From Fidelibacterota bacterium (GTDB taxonomy: Bacteria > Fidelibacterota > Fidelibacteria > Fidelibacterales > Fidelibacteraceae), in assembly GCA_028718545.1 (NCBI GenBank), contig JAQULT010000002.1, positions 1-64,000 on the forward strand: 64,000 nt of DNA, given 5' to 3'. Both the position numbers and the translations under genes were made by a program. Position 1 is the stretch's first letter. The number at the start of each line of letters is the position of its first letter. Shown here piece by piece: positions 26,338-36,254 of the stretch. The notes beneath the pieces were generated by a model. That model was not told the origin of the DNA and made no database searches. It was given only the letters and a program-made list of their open reading frames with translations.

Positions 26338-27192
26338 ATGTTGACACTGGCAATTCAAAAGAAGGGACGACTGGCTACGGGCAGCCTGGAACTGCTGGAA
26401 CACTGCGGGATCCATTTTGAACATAACGGACAGGAAAAGCTTAAAACGGAAGCCCTTAATTTTCCGCTGGAAATGTTGTTCCTGCGCGATGACGATATAC
26501 CCCGTTACGTGGAAGACGGAGTCGCGGATATCGGGATCGTAGGTGAAAATGTCGCCCTGGAGTCTGCCGCGGACATTCTGAAGGTTCTGCCGCTGGGCTT
26601 TGGGAAATGCCGTATGTCCATCGCCGTTCCCAAACATCTGGCCTACACGGGAGTGCAGGATCTGCAGGACAAGCGCATTGCCACTTCTTACCCGCGTTTG
26701 TTGAAAAAATTCTTGAACCGGAACAAGGTTTCCGCACAGATCCACGAAATATCCGGCTCCGTTGAGATCACTCCGGGCATCAATATGGCGGATGCGATCT
26801 TTGATATCGTCAGTACAGGAAGCACTCTGATCAGTAACGGACTGCGCGAAGTGGAACTCGTCCTGCATTCCGAAGCCGCGGTTTACCGGAACCGCAGGCT
26901 GAATCCCGGAAAGCTTGCCCTTTTAGAAAACCTGTGTTTTCGCATACAGGCCGTCAATAAGGCCAAAGACCACAAATATATCCTTTTGAATGTGCCCAAC
27001 GAAAAGCTGGAGCAGGTCTGCCGTATTTTACCCGGAATGAAAAGTCCTACCATTATGCCGCTGGGCGAGCCCGGCTGGAGTTCCGTGCATTCGGTGATCA
27101 AGGAAGATAAATTCTGGGAGATCATTCAGCAGTTAAAGGATGCCGGTGCGGAAAGTCTTCTGGTCACCGATATCGAAAAAATGATTTTGTGA
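26338..27192 (+). CDS. hisG: ATP phosphoribosyltransferase, long form
   Basis: The 284-residue protein is of the HisG_L type with a C-terminal ACT-like regulatory domain (about 215-284), so it should be self-sufficient and feedback-inhibited by histidine; no HisZ is needed. It starts with LTLAIQKKGRL and has VADIGIVGENV and the signature DIVSTGSTLISNGL. It catalyses the first step, joining ATP and PRPP. It is the first gene after the attenuator. Confidence 0.96.
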   Translation: MLTLAIQKKGRLATGSLELLEHCGIHFEHNGQEKLKTEALNFPLEMLFLRDDDIPRYVEDGVADIGIVGENVALESAADILKVLPLGFGKCRMSIAVPKHLAYTGVQDLQDKRIATSYPRLLKKFLNRNKVSAQIHEISGSVEITPGINMADAIFDIVSTGSTLISNGLREVELVLHSEAAVYRNRRLNPGKLALLENLCFRIQAVNKAKDHKYILLNVPNEKLEQVCRILPGMKSPTIMPLGEPGWSSVHSVIKEDKFWEIIQQLKDAGAESLLVTDIEKMIL

Positions 27193-27195
27193 GGA

Positions 27196-28491
27196 ATGAT
27201 GAAGATTTATCGTTATCCGAGTGCAAACACTCTTGAAGAACTCTGCCGGCGGCCGCAAATTGCGCGTGAAACGCTTTTTACGGATGTACGGGGCATCATG
27301 GAACAGGTGCGGCAGGAAGGCGATGCTGCCCTGATCCGCCTGACAGAACGCTATGACCGCGCCGCGATTGGCAGCATCCTTTACCCGGAAGCGGAAATTG
27401 CCGCTGCAGGAGCACTTTTGTCGGAAACGATCAAAAGCGATATCCGTATGGCTGCTGAGAATATACGGCGTTTTCATGCCGCACAGGAAAGTGCGGAGGC
27501 AGAAATTGAAACGCGTCCCGGAGTTCACTGTTGGCGTGAAGCCCGTCCCGTCGAAAAGGTCGGACTCTATATTCCCGGCGGCAGCGCCCCGCTCTTTTCC
27601 TCCGTATTGATGCTGGCGATCCCCGCCCGGCTGGCCGGTTGTGAAGAGATCGTGCTGTGTTCGCCGCCGCGCAGGGACGGAACCCTGGATCCGCTTATTC
27701 TCTGGAGTGCGGCGGAATGCGGTGTCCGCAAGATCTGCCGCATCGGCGGCGTCCAGGCGATAGCTGCCATGACTTTTGGGACCGAATCTGTACCGGCGGT
27801 GTACAAGATATTTGGACCGGGGAACCAGTACGTCACTGCAGCAAAATTACTGGCATCCATGGAAGGGGTTGCTATCGACATGCCGGCCGGTCCCTCCGAA
27901 GTGCTGATCATCGCGGATCAAAACGCCGATCCGGCTTTTGTCGCCGCCGACCTGCTTTCCCAGGCGGAACACGGCCCCGACAGCCAGGTCCTGCTGCTGA
28001 GCGATGACAAGGATCTGCCGGAAAAGGTTCTGGAGCAGATCCGGATACAGTCCGCGGACCTGCCCCGGGCGGATATTGTAAAAGAATCCCTGAAATACGC
28101 CGCGATCGTGATCCTGAAGGATATAGAAGCCTGTATGGATTTTTCAAACCGCTATGCACCCGAACATCTGATCCTGCAAACCCGCAATGCCGGAAAACTC
28201 AGCAAACGCGTCCGGAATGCCGGATCCGTATTTATCGGTCCCTATACACCCGAATCTGCGGGTGATTATGCCTCCGGAACCAACCACACATTGCCGACTT
28301 CCGGCTTTGCCCGCAGTTACAGCGGTGTATCGCTTGACGCTTTCCGGAAATGGATCAGCTTTCAGAATATCACGGAAAGCGGACTCGCAGGGATCGCTCC
28401 CTCTATAGAGCGCATGGCGGAAGCCGAAGGATTGCAGGCACACAAAAATGCTGTTACACTGCGCCTGAAACACGGTGCAAGGAAGAAATAA
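27196..28491 (+). CDS. hisD: Histidinol dehydrogenase
   Basis: The 431-residue protein shows [63 protein letters not shown] and the zinc-site region [10 protein letters not shown] with [13 protein letters not shown]. It performs the last two oxidations to L-histidine using NAD and zinc. It starts 3 bases after hisG. Confidence 0.97.
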   Translation: MMKIYRYPSANTLEELCRRPQIARETLFTDVRGIMEQVRQEGDAALIRLTERYDRAAIGSILYPEAEIAAAGALLSETIKSDIRMAAENIRRFHAAQESAEAEIETRPGVHCWREARPVEKVGLYIPGGSAPLFSSVLMLAIPARLAGCEEIVLCSPPRRDGTLDPLILWSAAECGVRKICRIGGVQAIAAMTFGTESVPAVYKIFGPGNQYVTAAKLLASMEGVAIDMPAGPSEVLIIADQNADPAFVAADLLSQAEHGPDSQVLLLSDDKDLPEKVLEQIRIQSADLPRADIVKESLKYAAIVILKDIEACMDFSNRYAPEHLILQTRNAGKLSKRVRNAGSVFIGPYTPESAGDYASGTNHTLPTSGFARSYSGVSLDAFRKWISFQNITESGLAGIAPSIERMAEAEGLQAHKNAVTLRLKHGARKK

Positions 28492-28492
28492 G

Positions 28493-29560
28493 ATGACATT
28501 TGAACTTGATTCTCTGGTCCGTAAGAACATTCTCGGAATGATGAAATACGCTTCTGCGCGGGATGATTTCAGCGGCAGTGCAAAGATCTATCTGGATGCG
28601 AATGAGAATAGCTACGGTTCCCCGGCCGGCGGAAAGCTGAACCGCTATCCGGATCCCCTTCAACGGGAATTGCGGAAAAAGATCGCGGAAGAAAGAGCGA
28701 TCGGCAGCGAAGAGCATATCTTTCTCGGTAACGGCAGTGATGAGGCTATCGATCTGCTGATGCGGGTGTTCGGCGAACCGCGGATCGACAGCATCATGAT
28801 CCTGCCGCCGACCTACGGTATGTACAAGGTCTGCGCCGATATCAACGATCTTGCCGTTCTGCAGGTCCCACTGCGACCGGATTATTCTCTGGATACGGAC
28901 ACGATTATTCAGACTGCCGTAACAAATAAATGCAAATTGATCTTTATCTGCTCGCCCAACAATCCCAGCGCAAATTTAATGGATCCGGCGTCAATCCGGC
29001 GCATTTTGGAGGAGACCTCTTCCATTGTGGTTGTGGATGAAGCCTATATCGATTTTGCCGACGCGGAATCCTGGACAAAGGAAATTGCCGCTTATCGCAA
29101 TCTGGTCGTTCTGCAGACCTTTTCAAAAGCCTGGGGAATGGCGGCTATCCGGCTTGGAATGGCCTTTGCCGACCCGCAGATCGTTGCACTGATGAACAAG
29201 ATCAAATATCCCTACAATATCAGTGACGTCACCGCAAAGACGGTTATTTCTGCTCTGCGGCAATCCCGGGAAAAAGAAAATATGGTCAGGCAGATCAAGG
29301 CGGAACGCAGCAGATTGATGGCAACGCTTGCCGGCTTGCCCTTCGTAAAGGAAGTGCTTCCCAGCGCTGCGAATTTCTTTCTTGTCCGCTTTGCCGATGC
29401 CGCGGCGGTTTATCGCTATCTGCGCGAAAGGGGGGTCATTGTGCGGGACCGTTCCGGCCAGATGCACTGTGGGGAATGTCTGCGCATAACGGTAGGGACC
29501 CCGGATGAGAACCGTTTTCTCTGCGAAACGCTCGAAGCTTTCGGAAAGGAGAAGGCTTAA
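28493..29560 (+). CDS. hisC: Histidinol-phosphate aminotransferase
   Basis: The protein has 355 residues from the ATG at 28493 with AGGAAG upstream; an upstream GTG is rejected. PLP fold type I motifs include YLDANENSYGSP, LNRYPDPLQRELR, FLGNGSDEAIDLL, FICSPNNPSAN, VVDEAYIDFA and the PLP-lysine segment LQTFSKAWGMAAIRLG. It transfers the amino group to imidazole acetol phosphate. It overlaps hisB by one base. Confidence 0.96.
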   Translation: MTFELDSLVRKNILGMMKYASARDDFSGSAKIYLDANENSYGSPAGGKLNRYPDPLQRELRKKIAEERAIGSEEHIFLGNGSDEAIDLLMRVFGEPRIDSIMILPPTYGMYKVCADINDLAVLQVPLRPDYSLDTDTIIQTAVTNKCKLIFICSPNNPSANLMDPASIRRILEETSSIVVVDEAYIDFADAESWTKEIAAYRNLVVLQTFSKAWGMAAIRLGMAFADPQIVALMNKIKYPYNISDVTAKTVISALRQSREKENMVRQIKAERSRLMATLAGLPFVKEVLPSAANFFLVRFADAAAVYRYLRERGVIVRDRSGQMHCGECLRITVGTPDENRFLCETLEAFGKEKA

Positions 29561-30642
29561 TGAAAAAAATTTTATTCATCGACCGCGACGGTACCATTAT
29601 CGCCGAAACGGAGGACGAACGTATCGATACGCTGGAAAAAATGCAATTCCTCCCCGGTGTAATCCGTGCCCTGAGCGACCTTACCCGCAGCGGCGAGTAT
29701 ACGCTGGTCATGGTCACTAATCAGGACGGGCTGGGACGCCCGGATTTTCCACGCGAACGTTTTGAACTTGTACAGGAAAAGATGTTGCAAATTCTTAAAA
29801 ACGAGGGAATTGAATTTTCCGCCATACATATTGACGATCATTACGAAGAGGAACTTGCTGCAACCCGGAAACCCGGTACCGCTATGCTGAGCGCCTATAT
29901 GAATGCCGAATATGATCTGGCCGGCTCCTGGGTGATCGGGGACCGGGACTCGGATATGCAGCTGGCAAAAAATTTACACGCAAAAGGCATTTTTCTGGGC
30001 AAGAAGCACCCGGATGCGGAATATTGCAGCGAATCCTGGGAAGCGATACGGAATTTTTTATTGCGATCCCCGCGCTCCGCGCATCTGCAGCGTATGACCC
30101 GTGAGACGGAAATTGCCGTCGAAGTGCTGCTGGACGGGAAAGGGAAAGCGGATATCGATACGGGGATCGGATTTTTCAATCATATGCTGGAACTCTTCGT
30201 GCGGCACAGCGGAATCGACGCAAAGATCTTTGTGAAAGGCGACCTTCAGGTTGATGCACATCACAGTATTGAAGATACGGCGCTGGTTCTGGGGGAGGCT
30301 ATCCGCAAGGCGCTCGGTTCAAAACGCGGGATTGAACGCTACGGTTTTTATCTTCCCATGGATGAAGCGGCCGCCACGGTTACCCTGGACCTTTCCGGAC
30401 GAAGCTATTTTCAGTGGGAAGTAAAATTGCATAACCCGATGTGCGGAGATTTTCCAACCGATATGTTAAAGCATTTTTTCCGTTCCTTTGCCGATGCGCT
30501 GGGCTGCAATCTGCATATTCGTGCGCAGGGTGAGAACGATCACCATGTGATCGAAGCCGTTTTCAAAGCCGTAGCCCGCTCCTGCCGGCAGGCTTTTATC
30601 CGCAGCTCCGATATTCTGCCCAGTACCAAAGAAGTCCTTTAA
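29560..30642 (+). CDS. hisB: Bifunctional histidinol-phosphatase / imidazoleglycerol-phosphate dehydratase
   Basis: The 360-residue fusion has an N-terminal HAD phosphatase (1-165; FIDRDGTII, TNQDGLG, RKPG, GDRDSDMQLA) and a C-terminal IGP dehydratase (170-360; GIGFFNHMLELF, DAHHSIEDTALVLGEA, ENDHHVIEAVFKA). The zinc-loop cysteines of the E. coli enzyme (CPHLPADECDC) are replaced here (DDHYEEELAAT), with only the His kept; Bacteroidota HisB proteins seem similar from memory. It catalyses steps 6 and 8 of the pathway. Confidence 0.96.
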   Translation: MKKILFIDRDGTIIAETEDERIDTLEKMQFLPGVIRALSDLTRSGEYTLVMVTNQDGLGRPDFPRERFELVQEKMLQILKNEGIEFSAIHIDDHYEEELAATRKPGTAMLSAYMNAEYDLAGSWVIGDRDSDMQLAKNLHAKGIFLGKKHPDAEYCSESWEAIRNFLLRSPRSAHLQRMTRETEIAVEVLLDGKGKADIDTGIGFFNHMLELFVRHSGIDAKIFVKGDLQVDAHHSIEDTALVLGEAIRKALGSKRGIERYGFYLPMDEAAATVTLDLSGRSYFQWEVKLHNPMCGDFPTDMLKHFFRSFADALGCNLHIRAQGENDHHVIEAVFKAVARSCRQAFIRSSDILPSTKEVL

Positions 30643-31250
30643 TGTCACTCGTTGTCATTAAATACAATGCCGGCAATATCCGTTCGGTACTGATCGCACT
30701 CGGACGCCTGGGCGTAGCTGCGGAGATCAGCAACGATCCGGGCCGCATCCGTGCGGCGGAAAAAGTCATTTTTCCCGGAGTGGGAGAAGCGTCTTCTGCA
30801 ATGCGATATCTGCAGGAAAAAAAACTGGACACCCTGATCCCCGCGCTGACACAGCCGGTGCTGGGCATTTGTCTGGGACTGCAGTTAATGTGCCGTCATA
30901 GTGAAGAGGGAGATACACCGTGCCTGAATGTATTTTCTACCCGCGTGCGCCGTTTTCCTCCCGGAAAAAAGGTTCCGCATATGGGCTGGAACGCGATCAG
31001 CAGCCTGCGCGGACCTCTGTTTAAGGGCATTCCCGAAAATGCCTATTGTTATTTTGTGCACAGCTATGCGGCCGAATGCTGTGCGGAACAGACGGCAGTG
31101 ACGGAATACGTTTTCCCCTTTGCCGCGGCTCTGCAGAAGGATAATTTTTTCGCACTGCAGTTCCATCCCGAGAAAAGCGGCGATACGGGTCAGCGTATTT
31201 TGCGGAATTTTCTGGAATTGCCGCCCCTGAAAGAAGGAATGCAAACATGA
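30642..31250 (+). CDS. hisH: Imidazole glycerol phosphate synthase, glutaminase subunit
   Basis: The 202-residue class I glutamine amidotransferase has the nucleophile Cys in LGICLGLQLM (about residue 77) and the His-Glu pair in LQFHPEKSG. PHMGWN is the HisH-specific motif. It supplies ammonia to HisF. It overlaps hisB (TAATG) and hisA (ATGA). Confidence 0.96.
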   Translation: MSLVVIKYNAGNIRSVLIALGRLGVAAEISNDPGRIRAAEKVIFPGVGEASSAMRYLQEKKLDTLIPALTQPVLGICLGLQLMCRHSEEGDTPCLNVFSTRVRRFPPGKKVPHMGWNAISSLRGPLFKGIPENAYCYFVHSYAAECCAEQTAVTEYVFPFAAALQKDNFFALQFHPEKSGDTGQRILRNFLELPPLKEGMQT

Positions 31251-31975
31251 TTGAGATCATTCCCGCCATTGATATCCTCGAGGGTGTCTGTGTACGCCTG
31301 AAACAGGGAAATTACGAACAGAGGACGGTCTACGACGAAGACCCGCTTGCGGTGGCCCTGCGTTTTGAATCTGCAGGCATCCGGCGTTTGCACTGTGTGG
31401 ACCTGGATGGTGCACGTCAGGGATATTTGGTCAATACGGAGATCCTGAAAGCGATCTGTACACAGACCTCTCTGCAGGTGGATATTGGCGGCGGTATCGG
31501 ATCGGACGCGGATATTGAAAAGGCTTTCTCTCTGGGAGCCGCCCAGATTACGGCCGGCAGTATTGCCGTGCGCGAACCGCATACCGTTCTAAGATGGCTC
31601 AGGCAATACGGAGCGGAACGTATTATTCTGGGTGCGGATTTTCAATATGGACGTATCGCGGTTTCGGGCTGGCAGGAAAGCAGTTCGCTGGATCTGTCGG
31701 GTTTCCTGGACGACTATATATCCCGGGGCATCAGGACCGTGATCAGTACGGACATTTCCCGTGACGGCATGCTGGGCGGCAGTGCCGAAAAGATTTATGC
31801 TCAGATCAAAGCCCGCTATCCAGACCTTTTTCTGATCGCCAGCGGCGGCGTGTCGGATATGAAGGACATTCAGCGCCTGAACGAAGCCGGGATCGACGGC
31901 GTGATCGTGGGCAAAGCCATTTACGAAGGACGTATCCGTTTGGATGAGATACGGGAGTTCATGACATTATGCTGA
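31247..31975 (+). CDS. hisA: Phosphoribosylformimino-5-aminoimidazole carboxamide ribotide isomerase
   Basis: The 242-residue TIM barrel has [18 protein letters not shown] (catalytic Asp near residue 9), [31 protein letters not shown] and [11 protein letters not shown]. It isomerises ProFAR. It is placed between hisH and hisF as in the enterobacterial operon, with overlaps at both ends. Confidence 0.95.
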   Translation: MIEIIPAIDILEGVCVRLKQGNYEQRTVYDEDPLAVALRFESAGIRRLHCVDLDGARQGYLVNTEILKAICTQTSLQVDIGGGIGSDADIEKAFSLGAAQITAGSIAVREPHTVLRWLRQYGAERIILGADFQYGRIAVSGWQESSSLDLSGFLDDYISRGIRTVISTDISRDGMLGGSAEKIYAQIKARYPDLFLIASGGVSDMKDIQRLNEAGIDGVIVGKAIYEGRIRLDEIREFMTLC

Positions 31976-32757
31976 CAAAACGCATCATTCCCTGCCTGGA
32001 CATCCGTGACGGTGAAACCGTCAAGGGAGTCCGTTTCGTGGAGATCCGCCGCGCCGGCGATCCGGTGGAACTGGCGCGACGCTACGCCGAGGCGGGAGCG
32101 GATGAACTGGTTTTTCTGGACATTACGGCAACGGTTGAAAAGCGCCGTACCTTTGCGGAACTGGTGGAACGCATTGCGTTTCAAATCAATATTCCCTTTA
32201 CGGTGGGCGGCGGCATACAAAATGAATCGGACGTTGCGCGCTTGCTGGATGCCGGCGCAGACAAGATCAGCATTAATACTGCAGCGGTCCGGGATCCCGG
32301 ATTGATCGATACGCTTGCCGCACGTTTCGGGAGTCAGTGTATTGTGCTGGCGGTGGACTGCAAACAGGAGGGTAATATCTCCCGCGTCTATCTGAACGGC
32401 GGTCGCAAACCCTCCGAGCGGCAAACACAGGAATGGGTCCGTGAAGCGGTACAGCGCGGAGCAGGGGAGATATTGCTGACTTCCATGGACCATGACGGCA
32501 CCAAGAACGGATTCGCCCTGGAGATCACCCGGGAGATATCGGAAGCGCTGCCCGTTCCGGTCATTGCTTCGGGCGGTGCCGGCACCCCGCAGCACTTCTT
32601 TGAGGTCTTCAGAGAGGGAAAGGCCGACGCCGCACTGGCAGCCAGCGTCTTCCATTTTGCTGAGATCCGCATTCCCGAACTGAAAATACTGCTCCATCAA
32701 CAAAAAATACCGGTCAGATTGACCGGAAAGGACAATGATTATGGATCTGGATTTTAA
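31969..32757 (+). CDS. hisF: Imidazole glycerol phosphate synthase, cyclase subunit
   Basis: The 262-residue TIM barrel has [19 protein letters not shown] (catalytic Asp11), [16 protein letters not shown] (second catalytic Asp near residue 130), [12 protein letters not shown] and IASGGAG. It joins the HisH glutaminase to make IGP and AICAR. It overlaps hisA by 7 bases. Confidence 0.97.
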   Translation: MLTKRIIPCLDIRDGETVKGVRFVEIRRAGDPVELARRYAEAGADELVFLDITATVEKRRTFAELVERIAFQINIPFTVGGGIQNESDVARLLDAGADKISINTAAVRDPGLIDTLAARFGSQCIVLAVDCKQEGNISRVYLNGGRKPSERQTQEWVREAVQRGAGEILLTSMDHDGTKNGFALEITREISEALPVPVIASGGAGTPQHFFEVFREGKADAALAASVFHFAEIRIPELKILLHQQKIPVRLTGKDNDYGSGF

Positions 32758-33337
32758 AAAAGGGAAAGGCCTTATCCCGGCCATTATTCAGGATGCCCAC
32801 AGTGACAAGGTCCTGATGCTGGGCTATATGAACCGTGAAGCCCTTGAGATCACGAAGAAAAGCGCTAAGGTCACCTTCTACAGCCGTTCGCAGAAAAAAC
32901 TCTGGACAAAAGGGGAGACTTCCGGTAACTATTTGCATGTGAGGGAAATCCGAGAGGACTGCGATGCCGACACGCTGCTGATCCGCGTTGTTCCCGACGG
33001 CCCGGTCTGCCACACCGGCGATGACACCTGTTTCGGGGATACGAACCCGGATTTCGCCCGGTTTCTGGAAGAACTGGAGCGTATTATTTCAGACCGAAAG
33101 AGCAATCCCTCATCCGCATCCTATACCAATTCTCTCTTTGAGAAGGGTACGGCACATATCGCCCGGAAAGTCGGGGAAGAAGCCCTGGAAGTCATGATTG
33201 AAGCCCTGGCGGGACGCCAGGATCTGCTGAAAGAAGAAATTGCTGACCTTCTCTACCATCTTCTGGTCCTGATGGCCGACCGGCTGATCAGCCTCAACGA
33301 TATCAATCTCATACTTAAGAACCGGCATCAGGTTTAA
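32741..33337 (+). CDS. hisI: Bifunctional phosphoribosyl-AMP cyclohydrolase / phosphoribosyl-ATP pyrophosphatase
   Basis: The ATG at 32741 is preferred over 32735 because AAAGGA is then 8 bases upstream; the protein has 198 residues. The HisI half (about 1-105) has [20 protein letters not shown]-like sequence, [18 protein letters not shown] and the metal-binding DCDADTLL and GPVCHTG. The HisE half (about 115-198) has [20 protein letters not shown] and [10 protein letters not shown]. It performs steps 2 and 3. It is the last gene of the his operon. Confidence 0.96.
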   Translation: MDLDFKKGKGLIPAIIQDAHSDKVLMLGYMNREALEITKKSAKVTFYSRSQKKLWTKGETSGNYLHVREIREDCDADTLLIRVVPDGPVCHTGDDTCFGDTNPDFARFLEELERIISDRKSNPSSASYTNSLFEKGTAHIARKVGEEALEVMIEALAGRQDLLKEEIADLLYHLLVLMADRLISLNDINLILKNRHQV

Positions 33338-33494
33338 AAAGCTGCAAAAGACGGAATAGCGGACAGGGAGCAGGGAAAACCCGGCCGGCCTTCCGCCTTT
33401 ACGTATATAATACATCTGAAGGATTTAAATATTAACGATACAAAAGCAAAATGATGGAATAAATAACGATATTCACAATAATATTAATTAATGC

Positions 33495-33523
33495 TTGTAA
33501 AACACGATAAAAAATCTCATATT
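33495..33523 (+). promoter_or_regulatory. Promoter of tRNA-Asn
   Basis: TTGTAA (33495-33500), 17 bases, CATATT (33518-33523); the start is predicted about 12 bases before the tRNA. Confidence 0.6.
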
Positions 33524-33541
33524 AGAAACGATATTTAATAT

Positions 33542-33613
33542 TGGGATGTGGTCTAAAGGCAAGGCGCTCGGCTGTTAACCGAGAAGATAGGGGTTCGATT
33601 CCCTTCATCCCAG
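33542..33613 (+). tRNA. tRNA-Asn (anticodon GUU)
   Basis: The 72-base cloverleaf has acceptor TGGGATG/CATCCCA with G discriminator, anticodon stem CTCGG/CCGAG with loop CTGTTAA (anticodon GTT at 33574-33576), and T loop TTCGATT. CCA is not encoded. Confidence 0.96.
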
Positions 33614-33695
33614 CAAGGATACAATACAAAAAGCACAGGCTCCGCAGGCAAGCGGATAAAAACATCTTTTTGAACGGAAAAAAACAAAATATCCG

Positions 33696-33724
33696 TTTCT
33701 AAACGCTGCTTTATCTGTTATATT
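33696..33724 (+). promoter_or_regulatory. Possible promoter of ackA
   Basis: A good -10 TATATT (33719-33724, followed by TC) with a weak -35 TTTCTA (33696-33701) at 17 bases. The predicted start lies about 20 bases before the ackA ribosome-binding site. Confidence 0.45.
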
Positions 33725-33751
33725 TCGTCTTGTTTCAACGGAGGATATCGC

Positions 33752-34960
33752 ATGAAGGTTTTGATCATTAATTCCGGAAGTTCATCGGTGAAGTATCAGG
33801 TCGTGGATACCGAACAAAAGAATTATCTTGCAAAGGGTCTTGTTGAGAGTATCGGCCTGGAGCGTTCCCGCATCAAGCATGAAAAACGGGGAAATGAAAA
33901 GATCATCTTTGAGGAATACATGCCGGACCATAAGGCTGCCATTGCCAAGGTCTTATCCATGCTGATCGATAAAACCCACGGTGTTTTAAATTCCTATGAC
34001 GATATCGATGCCGTCGGCCATCGTCTGGTCCACGGCGGTGAGCGCTTTAAATCCAGCGTTTTGATCACCGATCATGTTATGGATGTGCTGAACGAATGCA
34101 TCCAGCTGGCTCCGTTGCACAATCCCGCCAATATCGAAGGTATCCGCGCGGCCCAGCATTCCCTGCCAAAAACGGCGATGGTCGGCGTATTTGATACTGC
34201 ATTCCATGCCACAATGCCTGATTATGCCTATATGTATCCGCTGCCTTACGAATATTATGAGAAATATGCCATCCGGCGTTACGGTTTTCACGGGACTTCG
34301 CATTATTTTGTGACCCGCCGTTTTGCAGAGCTGATAAAGCGGCCGGTGGAGGAACTGAACCTGATCTCCTGTCATATTGGAAACGGCGCCTCGGTCACGG
34401 CCGTTAAGAACGGAAAATCCGTAGACACTTCCATGGGCTACACCCCTCTGGAAGGCCTGATGATGGGAAGCCGCTGCGGCGATGTGGACGGCGGTGCCTT
34501 TCTGAAGATCGCGGAGAACGAGAACATGAGTATCAACGATATGAACATGATGCTGAATAAAAAAAGCGGGATAATCGGGATCTATAAGAAATCCTGCGAT
34601 CTGCGGGACGTGGAAGAAGATATCGAAAAAGGGGATGATCGCGCCAGACTGGCTTTTGATATGTACAATTACCGGATAAAAAAATATATCGGTATGTATG
34701 CAGCCGTTCTTGGAAGGGTAGACGGCATTATCTTCACCGGCGGTGTCGGAGAGAATGCGGACCTGACCCGCGGACCGGTTTGCAGGAATATGGAATATAT
34801 GGGATTGTTGCTGGACGAAGAAAAAAATCGGGAAACCATTCGCGGTAAAGAGGGGTTTATCCATGCGAAGGATTCAAAGGTCATGATCGCGGTGATCCCT
34901 ACGAACGAAGAACTGGTCATTGCGCTTGAAACCGAAGGTATTATCCGTCAAAACGGCTAA
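33752..34960 (+). CDS. ackA: Acetate kinase
   Basis: The 402-residue protein has signatures LIINSGSSSVKYQV at the N-terminus and VGHRLVHGGERF. Also present are GVFDTAFHATMPDYAYMYPLPYEYYEKYAIRRYGFHGTSH, GNGASVTAVKNGKSVDTSMGYTPLEGLMMGSRCGDVD and FTGGVGENA. It interconverts acetyl phosphate and acetate with ATP formation, the energy-yielding step of acetate fermentation. The residue after GDVD is Gly where Pro is usual. No pta gene is adjacent. Ribosome site GGAGG. Confidence 0.96.
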   Translation: MKVLIINSGSSSVKYQVVDTEQKNYLAKGLVESIGLERSRIKHEKRGNEKIIFEEYMPDHKAAIAKVLSMLIDKTHGVLNSYDDIDAVGHRLVHGGERFKSSVLITDHVMDVLNECIQLAPLHNPANIEGIRAAQHSLPKTAMVGVFDTAFHATMPDYAYMYPLPYEYYEKYAIRRYGFHGTSHYFVTRRFAELIKRPVEELNLISCHIGNGASVTAVKNGKSVDTSMGYTPLEGLMMGSRCGDVDGGAFLKIAENENMSINDMNMMLNKKSGIIGIYKKSCDLRDVEEDIEKGDDRARLAFDMYNYRIKKYIGMYAAVLGRVDGIIFTGGVGENADLTRGPVCRNMEYMGLLLDEEKNRETIRGKEGFIHAKDSKVMIAVIPTNEELVIALETEGIIRQNG

Positions 34961-34978
34961 AGAACAGCAGGTGCAGCT

Positions 34979-36079
34979 ATGTTAAGCCTGGAACAGGTCC
35001 GGGAAAATTATGAAAGCGTCCTCGAGAAGTATAACGAGGTCGCTTCCTACATGAATCTGGAAGAAAAAGAACAGCGTATCGGGGAACTCCGGGAAAAAAC
35101 ACTGGAAGCGGATTTTTGGCAGAATAAACAACGTGCCCAGGAGATCAGTAAAACCATCGCCGATCTGGAATTCGAGATCGAACGCTGGAAAAAACTGGAT
35201 ATGCTCAAGCAGGATATCGAACTGCAGTGGATGCTGATGGAAGAAGATTCCGGCGACCTGAAAGAACTTTCCACGATGGTGGAATCCTTTTCACGCAGGA
35301 TCCTGGATCTTGAGACCGAGAAACTGCTGTCCGGAAAGCACGACCGCAGCAGTGCGATTCTGATCATTCATCCCGGTGCGGGCGGTACGGAATCCCACGA
35401 CTGGGCCAGCATGCTCTACCGTATGTATATCCGCTGGATGGAGCGCCGGGGTTTCGATTATGAGGTACTGAATTTTCAGCCGGGCGATGAGGCCGGGATC
35501 AAAGAAGCGGTCATCGAGGTCAGCGGCGCTTATGCTTACGGTTATCTGAAATCGGAGATAGGCGTGCACCGGCTGGTCCGTATTTCTCCCTTTAACGCCC
35601 AGGGCAAACGCCAGACCAGCTTTGCTTCGGTATTTGTCTATCCCGAAGTCGAGGATGATATCGAAATTGATATCAATCCGGCGGACCTGCGTATCGACAC
35701 CTACCGTTCCAGCGGAGCGGGAGGTCAGCATGTCAACAAGACCGATTCCGCCATCCGGATCACGCATATCCCCACGAATATTGTCGTAACCTGCCAGAAC
35801 GAACGCTCCCAGCATAAGAATAAAGAATCCGCCATGAAGGTCCTGCGTTCCCGCCTTTATGAAGAAGAACGCAAAAAACAGCAGGCGGAAAAAGCGGAAC
35901 TGGACAAAGCCAAGACCGATATCGGCTGGGGAAATCAGATCCGTTCTTATGTATTTCAGCCCTATACGCTGGTCAAAGATACGCGTACCGGCCACGAGAC
36001 CGGCAATCTGCAGGCCGTGATGGACGGCGATATCGACGATTTTATCCAGGTATTTTTAAAATGGAGCATGGAAAGCTGA
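34979..36079 (+). CDS. prfB: Peptide chain release factor 2
   Basis: The 366-residue protein has the RF2 tripeptide SPF (RISPFNAQGKR, near residue 203) and the catalytic GGQ (SGAGGQHVNKT, near 248), followed by QNERSQHKNKESAM. It ends translation at UGA and UAA. The reading frame is continuous: the in-frame UGA frameshift site near codon 25 that controls prfB in many bacteria is absent here. It starts 18 bases after ackA and may be cotranscribed. Confidence 0.97.
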   Translation: MLSLEQVRENYESVLEKYNEVASYMNLEEKEQRIGELREKTLEADFWQNKQRAQEISKTIADLEFEIERWKKLDMLKQDIELQWMLMEEDSGDLKELSTMVESFSRRILDLETEKLLSGKHDRSSAILIIHPGAGGTESHDWASMLYRMYIRWMERRGFDYEVLNFQPGDEAGIKEAVIEVSGAYAYGYLKSEIGVHRLVRISPFNAQGKRQTSFASVFVYPEVEDDIEIDINPADLRIDTYRSSGAGGQHVNKTDSAIRITHIPTNIVVTCQNERSQHKNKESAMKVLRSRLYEEERKKQQAEKAELDKAKTDIGWGNQIRSYVFQPYTLVKDTRTGHETGNLQAVMDGDIDDFIQVFLKWSMES

Positions 36080-36157
36080 AGGTCAGTCAGCAAAAGATCC
36101 GGCACAGTTCCAAGCATATTATAGCATATCATTCAAGTTTCTGTTTTTGATTTTCTC

Positions 36158-36186
36158 TTGTCTTTATTAAACATATGTCATACTTT
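36158..36186 (+). promoter_or_regulatory. Promoter of the KPNIYLYP lipoprotein gene
   Basis: TTGTCT (36158-36163), 17 bases, TACTTT (36181-36186), about 70 bases before the start codon. Confidence 0.5.
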
Positions 36187-36254
36187 AAAAATGTAACGGA
36201 TGTGCTTTCAATTGCATTAATAATGATGATAAATTCATAACGAGGTACGGTCCA

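Noticed and set aside
33752-34960. Butyrate kinase as an alternative to acetate kinase
   Set aside because: The N-terminal and GNGASVTAVKNGKSVDTSMG-type blocks and the length of 402 residues match acetate kinase more closely.
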